Positions 1-7,302 are shown, counted from the first letter of the stretch. The stretch: 17,380 nt of DNA from an uncultured Ruminococcus sp. (GCA_902778985.1 CACYZS010000003.1:1-17380); one strand, 5' to 3'. The notes: generated by a model from the letters alone, not told the origin. A program made the numbers and translations.

Positions 1-46
1 TGTCAGAAGCCGGTCAGCGAATTGCGTTTGCCTTCAGGTGTGACGC

Positions 47-553
47 TTGGCGGCTACGTTCGTGGCGAGGACCAAGGAGTTCTGGATGCACGACTATCTG
101 CACCTAGTTCGCACGGTAGAGAGCCTTGGCGCGCGTCCGTGGTGCTGGAGCGACTACGGGTGGCGCCATCCTGAGTTCCTGAAGCGCAGCCCGAAGAGCG
201 TGGTGATGTCCAACTGGTACTACGACGAGTGGTATGGCGGGTTTGACCCGAAGACGAACAAGACGAGCGACTTGGAGCGGCTCGTCCAGTTCTGGGATCT
301 GGAGAAGGCGGGCTTCGATCAGATCCCGTGCGGCACGAACTGGGCCGGAGAAGGGCGGCGCAACCTGAAGATCGGCGCGGACGACGTGATGGGCAAGCTC
401 GTCAAGACATGCCGCGAGGTCATCGCGCCTGAGCGGCTGCTCGGCTTCCTGATGGCGCCGTGGGCTTCGTGCGACAACGAAGCGAACCTCAACCTGAATC
501 TGCGCGGCATCGACCTTTTCGCCGCCGCTTTGGATCGAAACGGCGTCTTGTAG
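47..553 (+). CDS. C-terminal part of a glycosidase-like (GH20/TIM-barrel type) protein, probable remnant
   Basis: The 168-residue frame is rich in aromatic residues and contains WSDYGW, SNWYYDEW and GTNWAGEG, followed by a stretch ending in LLGFLMAPW. This reads like the second half of a TIM-barrel of the beta-hexosaminidase (GH20) kind, where W-S/D and N-W motifs line the sugar pocket; that family call is from memory of similar proteins and is tentative. The frame has a TGA at 41-43, so the N-terminal half expected for such an enzyme is not in this frame. The first possible start is TTG at 47, the first ATG is at 86, and neither has a Shine-Dalgarno. Lysine is written almost only AAG here, whereas the genes from 808 onward mix AAA and AAG, so the segment may be transferred, decayed or both. 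No signal peptide is visible. It is probably not expressed as a working enzyme. Confidence 0.45.
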   Translation: MAATFVARTKEFWMHDYLHLVRTVESLGARPWCWSDYGWRHPEFLKRSPKSVVMSNWYYDEWYGGFDPKTNKTSDLERLVQFWDLEKAGFDQIPCGTNWAGEGRRNLKIGADDVMGKLVKTCREVIAPERLLGFLMAPWASCDNEANLNLNLRGIDLFAAALDRNGVL

Positions 554-660
554 AGATTGAACCGTAGTGCGAAGGGATTTTCCGGTGGAAGATGCTGGCG
601 AAGAGACATGGCATGAGAACGACGCTTTCGATTTGCGGCGCGGTTGGCGCGGCAGGTATT

Positions 661-669
661 TGGTATAAT
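661..669 (+). promoter_or_regulatory. Extended -10 promoter for the uronate operon
   Basis: TGGTATAAT is a TGn extended -10 with a perfect TATAAT at 664-669. There is no good -35 at 16-18 bp; TTGGCG at 644-649 is too close. It would give a leader of about 130 nt before the first operon gene at 808. The 554-807 gap holds no convincing gene. Confidence 0.5.
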
Positions 670-743
670 ATCTCCGTGGACTTGCACATGGCAGAGAATC
701 GGACGAGATGCGTGCTTTTCGCCGTCGCGGCGCTGAAAAACGT

Positions 744-753
744 GCTGCGCAGC
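744..753. promoter_or_regulatory. Short perfect palindrome in the operon leader, possible operator
   Basis: GCTGCGCAGC is a perfect 10-bp palindrome located 75 bp downstream of the -10 and 55 bp before the first operon gene. A repressor of sugar-acid use could bind such a site, but a 10-bp GC palindrome also occurs by chance in DNA of this composition, and no regulator gene is in the window. Confidence 0.15.
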
Positions 754-807
754 GAAGGATTTACCGAAAACGGTCCCTTCTTTTCAAAATAACGTCGGAG
801 AAAAACG

Positions 808-1812
808 ATGAAGACTGTTTTGATCGGTTGCGGAGCGATCTCCGGCAACCACCTGACCGCGCTCGGGAAGATCCCGGACGTCGAGATCGCGGGTCTGTGC
901 GATATTCTCCCCGAACGCGCCGAACGCGCGCGGGACAAGTACGCGCCGAACACGCGCATCTTTACCGACTACCGGGAGATGTTCGACGCGATCAAACCCG
1001 ACGCGGTACATATCGCGACGCCGCACCATTTGCATTTTGAGATGGCGTGCGAGGCGCTTGCCCGCGGGATCGACGTCCTTTTGGAAAAGCCGGTCTGTAT
1101 CACCGACGAAGAGATCGACCGTCTGCTTGAAGCCGAGAGCAAGAGCACCGGAGTTGTCTGCGTCTGCTTCCAGAACCGTTTCAACCCCGCGACGCTCGAA
1201 GTCAAAAAACTGGTCGGTGAGTGCGGCGGCGTAGACCACGCCCGGGCGCTGGTCACCTGGAACCGGGACGAAAAGTACTACCGTTCGGAAGACTGGCGCG
1301 GCAAGATCGCGACCGAGGGCGGCGGCGTCCTGATCAATCAGGCGATCCACGAACTCGATCTTCTGATCGGTTTCTGCGGAGAACCTACCGAGGTGTCTGC
1401 GAAAACGGCAAACCACCGTCACGCAAATCTGATCGAGGTCGAGGACACGGCGGAAATGCTTATCACCTTCAAAAACGACTCGAATGCCTTCTTCTCCGCG
1501 ACCACCGCTTTCGGGTGCGACGCGCCGAACTTTCTCGAACTCTACTGTAAAAACGGTCGTCGGATCACCAAGGTCGGAGAGGAGATCTACCTGGACGGCG
1601 TCCCCTATCCGTACGACGTACCTGATAAACTTTCTCTGCCCGGCAAGGAGTGTTGGGGGGCGGGGCATATCCGCTTGATCCACCGGTTCTACGAGGCGCT
1701 CCGTTCCGGCGCTCCGATGCCGGTCCCGCTCTCTTCCGCCGCCGTTCCCGTGCGGGTATTGCTCGCCGCCTACCGTTCATCCGACCGGGAAGCCCCGGTC
1801 ATGATCCGATAA
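808..1812 (+). CDS. Gfo/Idh/MocA family NAD(P)-dependent oxidoreductase
   Basis: A 334-residue cytoplasmic dehydrogenase of the usual family length. The N-terminal Rossmann fold opens with GCGAISGNH (residues 7-15) for NAD(P). The family hallmark EKP lies at 93-95. The C-terminal substrate domain has GGGVLINQAIHELDLL from 171, in which H181 is the expected catalytic histidine. Members oxidise or reduce sugars, inositols and sugar acids; the exact substrate cannot be read from sequence. It is the first gene of the operon, 18 bp ahead of mannonate dehydratase, so a uronic acid, an aldonate or a sugar released from a uronate-containing glycan is the natural guess. The start at 808 has GGAG at a normal distance (cggagaaaaacg). 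The family is certain; the substrate is inferred from neighbours only. Confidence 0.93.
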   Translation: MKTVLIGCGAISGNHLTALGKIPDVEIAGLCDILPERAERARDKYAPNTRIFTDYREMFDAIKPDAVHIATPHHLHFEMACEALARGIDVLLEKPVCITDEEIDRLLEAESKSTGVVCVCFQNRFNPATLEVKKLVGECGGVDHARALVTWNRDEKYYRSEDWRGKIATEGGGVLINQAIHELDLLIGFCGEPTEVSAKTANHRHANLIEVEDTAEMLITFKNDSNAFFSATTAFGCDAPNFLELYCKNGRRITKVGEEIYLDGVPYPYDVPDKLSLPGKECWGAGHIRLIHRFYEALRSGAPMPVPLSSAAVPVRVLLAAYRSSDREAPVMIR

Positions 1813-1830
1813 AGAAAGGAAATACGCCGA

Positions 1831-2895
1831 ATGAAAATGACCTTCCGCTGGTACGGGGAAAAAGATCCCGTTACCCTCGAAAAGATCCGTCAGATCCCGA
1901 ACATGAGCGGCGTTGTGACCGCCCTGTACTCGATCCCCGTCGGGGAGAGTTGGGACCTCGACAGCATCCTGAAGCAGAAGAAACTCGCAAACGACGCCGG
2001 GCTCGAGATGGAAGTGATCGAGAGCGTCCCGGTCCACGAGGAGATCAAACTCGGTTCTCCCGCGCGCGACAAACTGATCGACAACTACATCAAAACCATC
2101 CGCAATCTCGGAAAAGCGGGCGTGAAAGTGATCTGCTACAACTTCATGCCGGTCTTCGACTGGGTGCGGTCGGAACTCGCCTTCAAAACGCCTGACGGCT
2201 CAAACTGCCTTGCCTACGACCAGCACACCGTCGACGCCCTGGATCCGCGCAAGCAATCGCTCTCGCTTCCCGGTTGGGACGAAAGTTACACCCGCGAGCA
2301 ACTCGCCGCCCTGCTCCGCCGCTACGAGAGCGTGGACGCGGAACAACTGTTCCAGAACATGGTCTATTTCCTGACCGCCCTGATGCCTGCCTGCAAGGAG
2401 AGCGGGATCAAAATGGCGGTGCACCCGGACGATCCGCCGTGGTCGCTCTTCGGGCTTCCCCGCATCATCTCGAACGAGGCGGGGATCGACCGGCTGTTCA
2501 AGGCGGTCGACGAACCCGAGAACGGCATCACGCTCTGCACCGGTTCGCTCGGCGCCGATCAGAACAACGACCTTGTGAAGATGGCGGGCAAGTACGCCGC
2601 GATGGGACGCGTCCATTTCGTCCACGCGCGGAACATCCGCTTCGTCAAGCAGGACGACGGGAAACTGTTCTTCCACGAGAGCCCGCACCCCACCGAATGC
2701 GGCTCGCTCGACATTTACGGGATCCTGCGTGCGCTCTACGAGAACGGCTTCGACGGTTATATCCGTCCCGACCACGGCAGAAACATCTGGGGCGAATCGG
2801 GTAAGCCCGGCTACGGTCTCTATGACCGCGCGCTCGGCGCCGTTTACATCTCGGGTGTATGGGAAGCACTTGAAAAGACGCTTCCCAAAAAGTAA
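1831..2895 (+). CDS. uxuA: Mannonate dehydratase
   Basis: A 354-residue UxuA (EC 4.2.1.8), which removes water from D-mannonate to give 2-keto-3-deoxy-D-gluconate in the glucuronate branch of hexuronate breakdown. It is a TIM-barrel enzyme using a divalent metal. Visible family motifs are CYNFMPVFDW (102-111), HPDDPP (198-203), CTGS (236-239), HARN (265-268) and RPDHGR (312-317), whose His, Cys and Asp side chains form the metal site. It is shorter than the 394-residue E. coli protein and close to Gram-positive forms, and looks complete. The ribosome binding site is AAAGGAAA upstream of ATG 1831. It is followed after 18 bp by the SDR that would make its substrate, which is the standard uxuA-uxuB pairing. 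Confidence 0.96.
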   Translation: MKMTFRWYGEKDPVTLEKIRQIPNMSGVVTALYSIPVGESWDLDSILKQKKLANDAGLEMEVIESVPVHEEIKLGSPARDKLIDNYIKTIRNLGKAGVKVICYNFMPVFDWVRSELAFKTPDGSNCLAYDQHTVDALDPRKQSLSLPGWDESYTREQLAALLRRYESVDAEQLFQNMVYFLTALMPACKESGIKMAVHPDDPPWSLFGLPRIISNEAGIDRLFKAVDEPENGITLCTGSLGADQNNDLVKMAGKYAAMGRVHFVHARNIRFVKQDDGKLFFHESPHPTECGSLDIYGILRALYENGFDGYIRPDHGRNIWGESGKPGYGLYDRALGAVYISGVWEALEKTLPKK

Positions 2896-2913
2896 GGAAA
2901 GAAGGAAACCACA

Positions 2914-3777
2914 ATGGCTGAAATGAAACTTCCCTACGCGCTCGACCTTACCGGGAAAGTCGCGGTCGTGACCGGCGCCGCCGGCGTTCTCTGCTCCGAC
3001 TTCTCCCGCGCGCTCGCCAAATGCGGCGCGAAGGTCGCTTTGCTCGACATCAACGAGACCGTGGCGAAACAGATCGCAGACGAGATCGTCTCCGACGGCG
3101 GAGAGGCGATCGCGGTGAAAGCCAACTGCCTTGACAAGGCGTCGCTCGAAGAAGCGAAAGCGATCGTCGACAAGACCTTCGGCGCCTGCGATATCCTGAT
3201 CAACGGCGCCGGCGGGAACAACCCCCGCGCCACCACCTTCGACGAGACCTTCTCGGAAGCCACGCTTGCCGATCCAGACAAGCAGTCCTTCTTCTCGATC
3301 TCGCCCGACGGCGTCCGCTTCGTGTTCGATCTCAACGTCACGGCGGCTTTCCTGACCACCCAGGTCTTCGCCCTCGATATGGCGAAATCGGGCAAAGGCG
3401 GGAACATCGTGAACATCTCCTCGATGAACGCCTACCGTCCCCTGACCAAGATCCCCGCGTACAGCGCCGCGAAGGCAGCCGTCTCGAACTTCACCCAATG
3501 GCTCGCCGTCCATTTCGCCGAGACCGGGATCCGCGTCAACGCGATCGCGCCCGGGTTCTTTGTGACCAACCAGAACCGCGCGCTCCTGTTCCGCGAGGAC
3601 GGGACGCCCACGCCCCGTACGGGCAAGATCCTTGCCGGGACGCCCATGCGTCGCTTCGGCGAGGCAAACGAACTGCTCGGCGGTCTGTTCTTCTTCTTGG
3701 ACGACGCCGCTTCCGCATTTGTGACCGGCGTGATCCTTCCGATCGACGGCGGTTTCTCCGCTTATTCCGGTGTGTGA
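2914..3777 (+). CDS. uxuB: SDR-type D-mannonate oxidoreductase / fructuronate reductase (UxuB, YjmF-like)
   Basis: A 287-residue short-chain dehydrogenase that would interconvert D-fructuronate and D-mannonate with NAD(H). Gram-positive bacteria use this SDR type (B. subtilis YjmF) in place of the long-chain UxuB of E. coli. The nucleotide-binding glycine motif is TGAAGVLC (20-27). NGAGGNNPRATT (97-108) is typical of the YjmF subgroup. The catalytic set is NISSMNA around S169/S170, Y183 and K187 (YSAAK), and the C-terminal IDGGF is the usual SDR ending. The ribosome binding site AAGGAAAGAAGGA precedes ATG 2914. Position directly after uxuA supports the assignment; from the sequence alone, a gluconate or other polyol SDR would be the alternative. 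Confidence 0.87.
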   Translation: MAEMKLPYALDLTGKVAVVTGAAGVLCSDFSRALAKCGAKVALLDINETVAKQIADEIVSDGGEAIAVKANCLDKASLEEAKAIVDKTFGACDILINGAGGNNPRATTFDETFSEATLADPDKQSFFSISPDGVRFVFDLNVTAAFLTTQVFALDMAKSGKGGNIVNISSMNAYRPLTKIPAYSAAKAAVSNFTQWLAVHFAETGIRVNAIAPGFFVTNQNRALLFREDGTPTPRTGKILAGTPMRRFGEANELLGGLFFFLDDAASAFVTGVILPIDGGFSAYSGV

Positions 3778-3787
3778 GGTATAAACG

Positions 3788-4132
3788 ATGCCGTATATTC
3801 GTGTTCGCTGCAACCGCCCTCTGACCGCCGAAACGGTCAAAGAACTGCAAAAGGAACTCGGGAAGACCATCAAACTCTTCCCGGGCAAGACCGAACGCTG
3901 GCTGATGACCGACTGCGAGGGGGATTGCGCCCTTTCGCTCGCCGGGAAATCCGATCAGCCGCTCGCCATGATCGAAGTCGAACTGCTCGGTAAGTCCACG
4001 CCCGACGCGTTCGCCGCCGTCACGCGCGACCTGACCGACCTGATGGAGCGCGTCGCCGGGATCCCCGGCGAGGGCGTCTACGTCAAGTACGAGAACCTCG
4101 AATACTGGGGTTGGAACGGCAACAACTTCTGA
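3788..4132 (+). CDS. MIF-family tautomerase (phenylpyruvate/keto-enol tautomerase-like)
   Basis: A 114-residue protein of exactly the macrophage migration inhibitory factor size. Proline follows the initiator Met and would be the N-terminal catalytic base after Met removal. A lysine in FPGKTE (K34, K33 in the mature numbering) matches the MIF active-site lysine. The C-terminal VYVKYENLEYWGWNGNNF fits the MIF pattern VYINYYDM...VGWNNSTF; MIF Asn97 is replaced by Lys here. Family members form trimers and interconvert keto and enol forms of alpha-keto acids. The start lies 10 bp after the uxuB stop, so the two genes are almost certainly co-transcribed. This suggests a role on an enol or keto intermediate of sugar-acid breakdown, which is inference: no MIF protein with that role is known to me. 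Confidence 0.85.
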   Translation: MPYIRVRCNRPLTAETVKELQKELGKTIKLFPGKTERWLMTDCEGDCALSLAGKSDQPLAMIEVELLGKSTPDAFAAVTRDLTDLMERVAGIPGEGVYVKYENLEYWGWNGNNF

Positions 4133-4197
4133 CCGTCTCTAAAAACCGCTCTTTCCGAAAACAGTGACCGATCCTCTATCAGAAGAAAGGACTGCGT

Positions 4198-5799
4198 TTG
4201 AAAAAGCAACGAAAACAACCGAAACCGGGGAAAATCGTATTTGCCGTTCTGTTCGGGATCCTGTTCCTGCTCGGCGTCACGATCCTCTCTCTTTCGGTTT
4301 GGTACTCAAAGAACTTCGGCGTTTCATTCAAGGAGTTCATCTACACCGTTCTCTCCCCCCTGAAAGGCACGGGAGAAGGGACGGTCGTGCAGATCGTCAA
4401 CGCCGCTCTTCCCTACGTGATCGCCGCCGCGGCGCTCTATATTCTGATCTGTATCCCGCTGTTTTTAAGGGAACCGATCAGGAGAATCGTGCGCGATATC
4501 AAACTCAAGCGGAAGAACCGGACCCAATACCAGATCGAGCGTGAAGACCGGATCAAAAACGATACGCGCCGCCCCGCGCGCTTCGCCCTGCAAAAGAAGT
4601 TTCGCAGAGTCGGCGCCGGAGCGATCCTTCTGTTGCTCGTCTTCTCGCTCACCTTCGCGGTGATCGTGCTCGGGATCCCCGACTATCTGCTTCTGCTGCG
4701 GCAAAAGACCACGATCTACGAGGATCACTACGTCTCGCCCAAAGACGTGAAGATCGAGGCGAACGGGAAACCGAAGAACATCATCTGGCTCTATATGGAG
4801 AGTATGGAGACCGCCGCCGCGTCGGTCGAGGACGGCGGGATCAAGAAGAACAACTTGATCCCGAACCTGACTGCGCTTGCGCGAGAAAACCTCTTTTTCT
4901 CCGACCAGACCGACGGAAAACTCGGCGGGTTCTACAGCCCGGTCGGTACCGGTTGGACCGTCGCGGCTCTGCTCGCGTCGACGTCGGGCGTTCCCTTCTC
5001 GTTCGAACTCGGCGAGAACGGGTACAACCGTATGATCTACCGTGAGAAGTTCGCTTCCGGTCTGACTACCTTCGGCGACGTTCTGGCAGAGAAGGGATAC
5101 CGTCAGGAGTTCCTTTGCGGTTCTGACGCCCGCTTTGCCGGACGGGATCATTACTTCACCCAGCACGGGAACTTTAAGATCTACGATCTCTACACCGCCC
5201 GCAAGACCGGCGCCATCGCCTCCGACTACTTCGACGGATGGTGGGGTTTTGAAGACTATATCCTGTATGATATCGCGAAAAGCGAGATCCTGGAACTGGC
5301 GGCAAGCGGAGAGCCCTTCAACTTCACTTTCCTGACCGTCGACACGCACCACTCCTACGGACACCTCTGCCCCAACTGCGCGGAACAGCCGCGGTCGCGC
5401 CTCGAACGCGTGCTCTCGTGCGCCGACCGTCTGGCGGCGGACTTCGTCCAGTGGTTCACCGAACAGGACTTCTACGAAGACACTCTGCTCGTCATAACCG
5501 GCGACCATCCCCGTATGGATACGGGGCTTGCCGATCCCGACCGTCAGGCGTCGATCTACAACTGTCTGATCAACTCCGCCGCGACGCCTGCGCAATCGAC
5601 CGAGGGACGCGTCTTTACGACCATGGACCTTTTCCCTACCGTTCTTGCTGCGATGGGATTTACGATCGAGGGCGACCGCCTCGGACTCGGCGTCAATCTG
5701 TTCTCCGAACTCCCGACGCTCTCGGAGGAATACGGATACGAATGGCTCGATACCGAGATTCAGAAATTCTCCTCCTACTATCTCCTGCACTTCTCGTAA
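4198..5799 (+). CDS. MdoB/LtaS-like membrane phosphoglycerol transferase
   Basis: A 533-residue protein with three predicted membrane spans (about 12-36, 68-90 and 138-160) and an extracytoplasmic sulfatase-fold domain from about 190. It resembles OpgB/MdoB: NIIWLYMES (194-202, E201 a likely metal ligand), GTGWTVAALLAS (250-261, T254 the candidate nucleophile), RFAGRD (312-317), LTVDTHHSYG (379-388) and ITGDHPRM (433-440, D436/H437 likely metal ligands). Such enzymes move phosphoglycerol from phosphatidylglycerol to glycans or build lipoteichoic acid-like polymers. It is shorter than MdoB and LtaS, with fewer spans. The start is TTG at 4198, chosen because AAAGGA ends 6 bp before it. It follows the tautomerase by 65 bp without a visible terminator, so it may share the operon although its role is in the envelope. 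The acceptor is unknown. Confidence 0.85.
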   Translation: MKKQRKQPKPGKIVFAVLFGILFLLGVTILSLSVWYSKNFGVSFKEFIYTVLSPLKGTGEGTVVQIVNAALPYVIAAAALYILICIPLFLREPIRRIVRDIKLKRKNRTQYQIEREDRIKNDTRRPARFALQKKFRRVGAGAILLLLVFSLTFAVIVLGIPDYLLLLRQKTTIYEDHYVSPKDVKIEANGKPKNIIWLYMESMETAAASVEDGGIKKNNLIPNLTALARENLFFSDQTDGKLGGFYSPVGTGWTVAALLASTSGVPFSFELGENGYNRMIYREKFASGLTTFGDVLAEKGYRQEFLCGSDARFAGRDHYFTQHGNFKIYDLYTARKTGAIASDYFDGWWGFEDYILYDIAKSEILELAASGEPFNFTFLTVDTHHSYGHLCPNCAEQPRSRLERVLSCADRLAADFVQWFTEQDFYEDTLLVITGDHPRMDTGLADPDRQASIYNCLINSAATPAQSTEGRVFTTMDLFPTVLAAMGFTIEGDRLGLGVNLFSELPTLSEEYGYEWLDTEIQKFSSYYLLHFS

Positions 5800-5809
5800 A
5801 ACGAAAAGG

Positions 5810-5841
5810 CGGGGCGACCGAACCGGTCGCCCCGTTTTTTT
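5810..5841 (+). terminator. Rho-independent terminator of the uronate operon, between convergent genes
   Basis: An 11-bp perfect GC-rich stem (5810-5820 with 5824-5834), a 3-nt loop and seven T residues. It lies between the plus-strand operon and the convergent asnA stop at 5845. A short A-rich stretch on the left could let it work weakly for asnA as well. Confidence 0.92.
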
Positions 5842-5844
5842 GTC

Positions 5845-6849
5845 TTACAGAAGTTCTACGCCGTGCGAAGCGCAGACCGAACGCGTTTCTTCGTCCCAGA
5901 AAGACGATTGCACTTCGCCGATGTGCGCCTTCCTGAGAAAGAACATACACATTCTCGACTGTCCGATCCCGCCGCCGATCGTATAGGGGAGTTCCCCGGC
6001 GAGCAGCGCGCGGTGGAAGGGCAGATCCGCCCGTTCGGGGCAGCCCGCCTCGGCAAGTTGGCGGCGCATCGCGTCCTCGTCGACACGGATCCCCATGGAG
6101 GAGAGTTCGAGCGCGACGTCCAGAACGGGATAGTAAACGATGATATCGCAGTTCAGCGACCAGTCGTCGTAGTCGGGGGCGCGCCCGTCGTGGCGGATCC
6201 CCGAGCGGAGTTTCCCGCCGATGCCGATCAGGCAGATCGCGCCGTACTCCTTCGCCGCGAAATACTCACGTTCCTTCGGCGTCGCGTCGGGAAATCTGTC
6301 CTCGAGTTCCTGCGTCGAGAGAAAGGTGATCTTCTCGGGGAGCAGGCGGTCGATGAATTTATAATCGTCGGCGATGTAGATCTCGGTGTGACGGAGAGAC
6401 GCGTAGATCAGTTTGACGGTCTTTTTCAGCGTGTCAAGCGTGCGATCCTCGCGGCGGATCACCTTCTCCCAGTCCCACTGGTCGACGAAGATCGAATGCA
6501 GGTTATCGGTGTCCTCGTCGCGGCGAATGGCGTTCATGTCGGTATAAAGCCCTTCCCCGGCGGAGAATCCGTAGGTTTTCAGCGCCTGACGCTTCCATTT
6601 CGCGAGCGAATGGACGATCTCGAAGGTCTCCCCCGAATAAAGGTCGAAAGAAACGGGGCGTTCGACGCCGTTCAGGTTGTCGTTCAGCCCGCTGTCGCGC
6701 GAAACGAACAGAGGCGCGGAGACGCGCGTCAAATTCAGTTGAATGGCGAGATCGCGCTCAAAAAAGTCTTTGACCTTCTTGATGGCGTTCTCGGTCTGAC
6801 GCAAAGACAGGTGGGAAACGTAGTTCTCCGGGATCCGACAACTTGACAT
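5845..6849 (-). CDS. asnA: Aspartate-ammonia ligase (asparagine synthetase A)
   Basis: A 334-residue AsnA (E. coli 330) that makes asparagine from aspartate, ammonia and ATP (EC 6.3.1.1). It is a cytoplasmic dimer with a class II aminoacyl-tRNA synthetase fold. Family blocks are present in order: HSLAKWKR (80-87), AGEGLYTDMNAIR (97-109), FVDQWDWE (121-128), IGIGGKLRSGIRHDGRAPDYDDW (208-230), ELSSMGIRVD (248-257) and GGGIGQSR (292-299). It is transcribed alone, convergent with the uronate operon. A consensus promoter lies 50-80 bp upstream. The leader is too short for a T-box. The Shine-Dalgarno is far from the ATG, with a hairpin between them (see separate entry). Confidence 0.97.
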   Translation of the reverse strand: MSSCRIPENYVSHLSLRQTENAIKKVKDFFERDLAIQLNLTRVSAPLFVSRDSGLNDNLNGVERPVSFDLYSGETFEIVHSLAKWKRQALKTYGFSAGEGLYTDMNAIRRDEDTDNLHSIFVDQWDWEKVIRREDRTLDTLKKTVKLIYASLRHTEIYIADDYKFIDRLLPEKITFLSTQELEDRFPDATPKEREYFAAKEYGAICLIGIGGKLRSGIRHDGRAPDYDDWSLNCDIIVYYPVLDVALELSSMGIRVDEDAMRRQLAEAGCPERADLPFHRALLAGELPYTIGGGIGQSRMCMFFLRKAHIGEVQSSFWDEETRSVCASHGVELL

Positions 6850-6883
6850 ACCCTCACGCGCCGGTTTGACCGGCGTCCTCCTT
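6850..6883 (-). promoter_or_regulatory. asnA ribosome binding site with hairpin spacer
   Basis: A perfect AAGGAGG lies at 6877-6883 but ends 27 nt before the ATG. In between, a 7-bp stem (6859-6865 with 6869-6875, loop CAA) can form. With the stem closed, about 10 nt remain, close to the normal spacing. The closer GAGGG abuts the ATG too tightly to serve well, and no in-frame alternative start fits the distal site. Confidence 0.6.
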
Positions 6884-6902
6884 AACGAAACGGAATGTAA
6901 AC

Positions 6903-6932
6903 ATTATACACGCCTTTTTGCCGTTTTGTCAA
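6903..6932 (-). promoter_or_regulatory. asnA promoter
   Basis: TTGACA (6927-6932 read on the minus strand) and TATAAT (6903-6908) are both perfect, with an 18-bp spacer. The -35 overlaps the stop codon of the upstream membrane-protein gene. Confidence 0.88.
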
Positions 6933-7189
6933 GACCGTTTGGGGATTTTCCGGGAAACCGACGCGACGTCTGCCGCCTCGTTCCGCTCGCGCCGGACCTC
7001 CGCCGCGCTCTCGATGCCGAAGGACAGGATCGCGCCGAAGGTGATCGCCGTCGCGCCGGCAAAGAACGCCGCCAGGCACGCGTCCTCCGAGACAAGGAAC
7101 CCGAGCAAAAGCGAAACCAGGATCGCAAGGACGGTCACGACTCCGAGGAGCCGGTAACTTCTTCCCCTTTTTTGCACTCTCTTTTTCAT
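6929..7189 (-). CDS. Small two-TM membrane protein, unidentified
   Basis: An 86-residue protein with a basic start (MKKRVQKRGR), two hydrophobic segments (about 13-33 and 39-60) joined by a short SEDAC loop, and a charged tail (VRRERNE...RKIPKRS). The basic N-terminus and tail suggest both ends are cytoplasmic. AAGGAGA sits 8-9 bp before the ATG, which supports a real gene. It lies just upstream of asnA on the same strand and its stop codon forms part of the asnA -35. I do not recognise a family. A weak -10 (TAGAAT, 7223-7228) lies upstream without a good -35. Confidence 0.65.
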   Translation of the reverse strand: MKKRVQKRGRSYRLLGVVTVLAILVSLLLGFLVSEDACLAAFFAGATAITFGAILSFGIESAAEVRRERNEAADVASVSRKIPKRS

Positions 7190-7273
7190 TTCGGTCGTCT
7201 CCTTTTTTCTTTTTACGACCTCATTCTACAACGCGTTCCGCTCAATAAAACGGACTTTTTATTTCGCGTTCGG

Positions 7274-7302
7274 AAAAAGCCCCCGTTTTGGCTTCGGGGG
7301 TT
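7274..7302 (-). terminator. Hairpin with minus-strand T-run in the divergent promoter gap
   Basis: The stem pairs 7280-7285 (CCCCCG) with 7295-7300 (CGGGGG), extendable by G-U and A-U pairs. Read on the minus strand it is followed by five T residues. It sits between the mscL promoter and the minus-strand small gene, where it could stop antisense transcription from the mscL side. Its right arm directly abuts the mscL -35, so it may instead be a protein site. Confidence 0.45.

Noticed and set aside
592..792. Short plus-strand frame in the gap before the operon
   Set aside because: There is no ribosome binding site, it overlaps the promoter at 661-669, and the composition is not protein-like.
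2200..3888. 562-codon open frame on the minus strand
   Set aside because: It runs antisense across uxuA, uxuB and the tautomerase, which all have clear families and ribosome binding sites. Its Arg/Gly/Val-rich product is typical of antisense frames in GC-rich DNA.
4465..5790. 441-codon open frame on the minus strand
   Set aside because: It is antisense to the MdoB-like gene, has no recognisable domain and is a codon-bias shadow.
6850..6902. T-box or riboswitch before asnA
   Set aside because: The leader from the promoter to the ATG is only about 50 nt, far too short, and has no T-box sequence or terminator.
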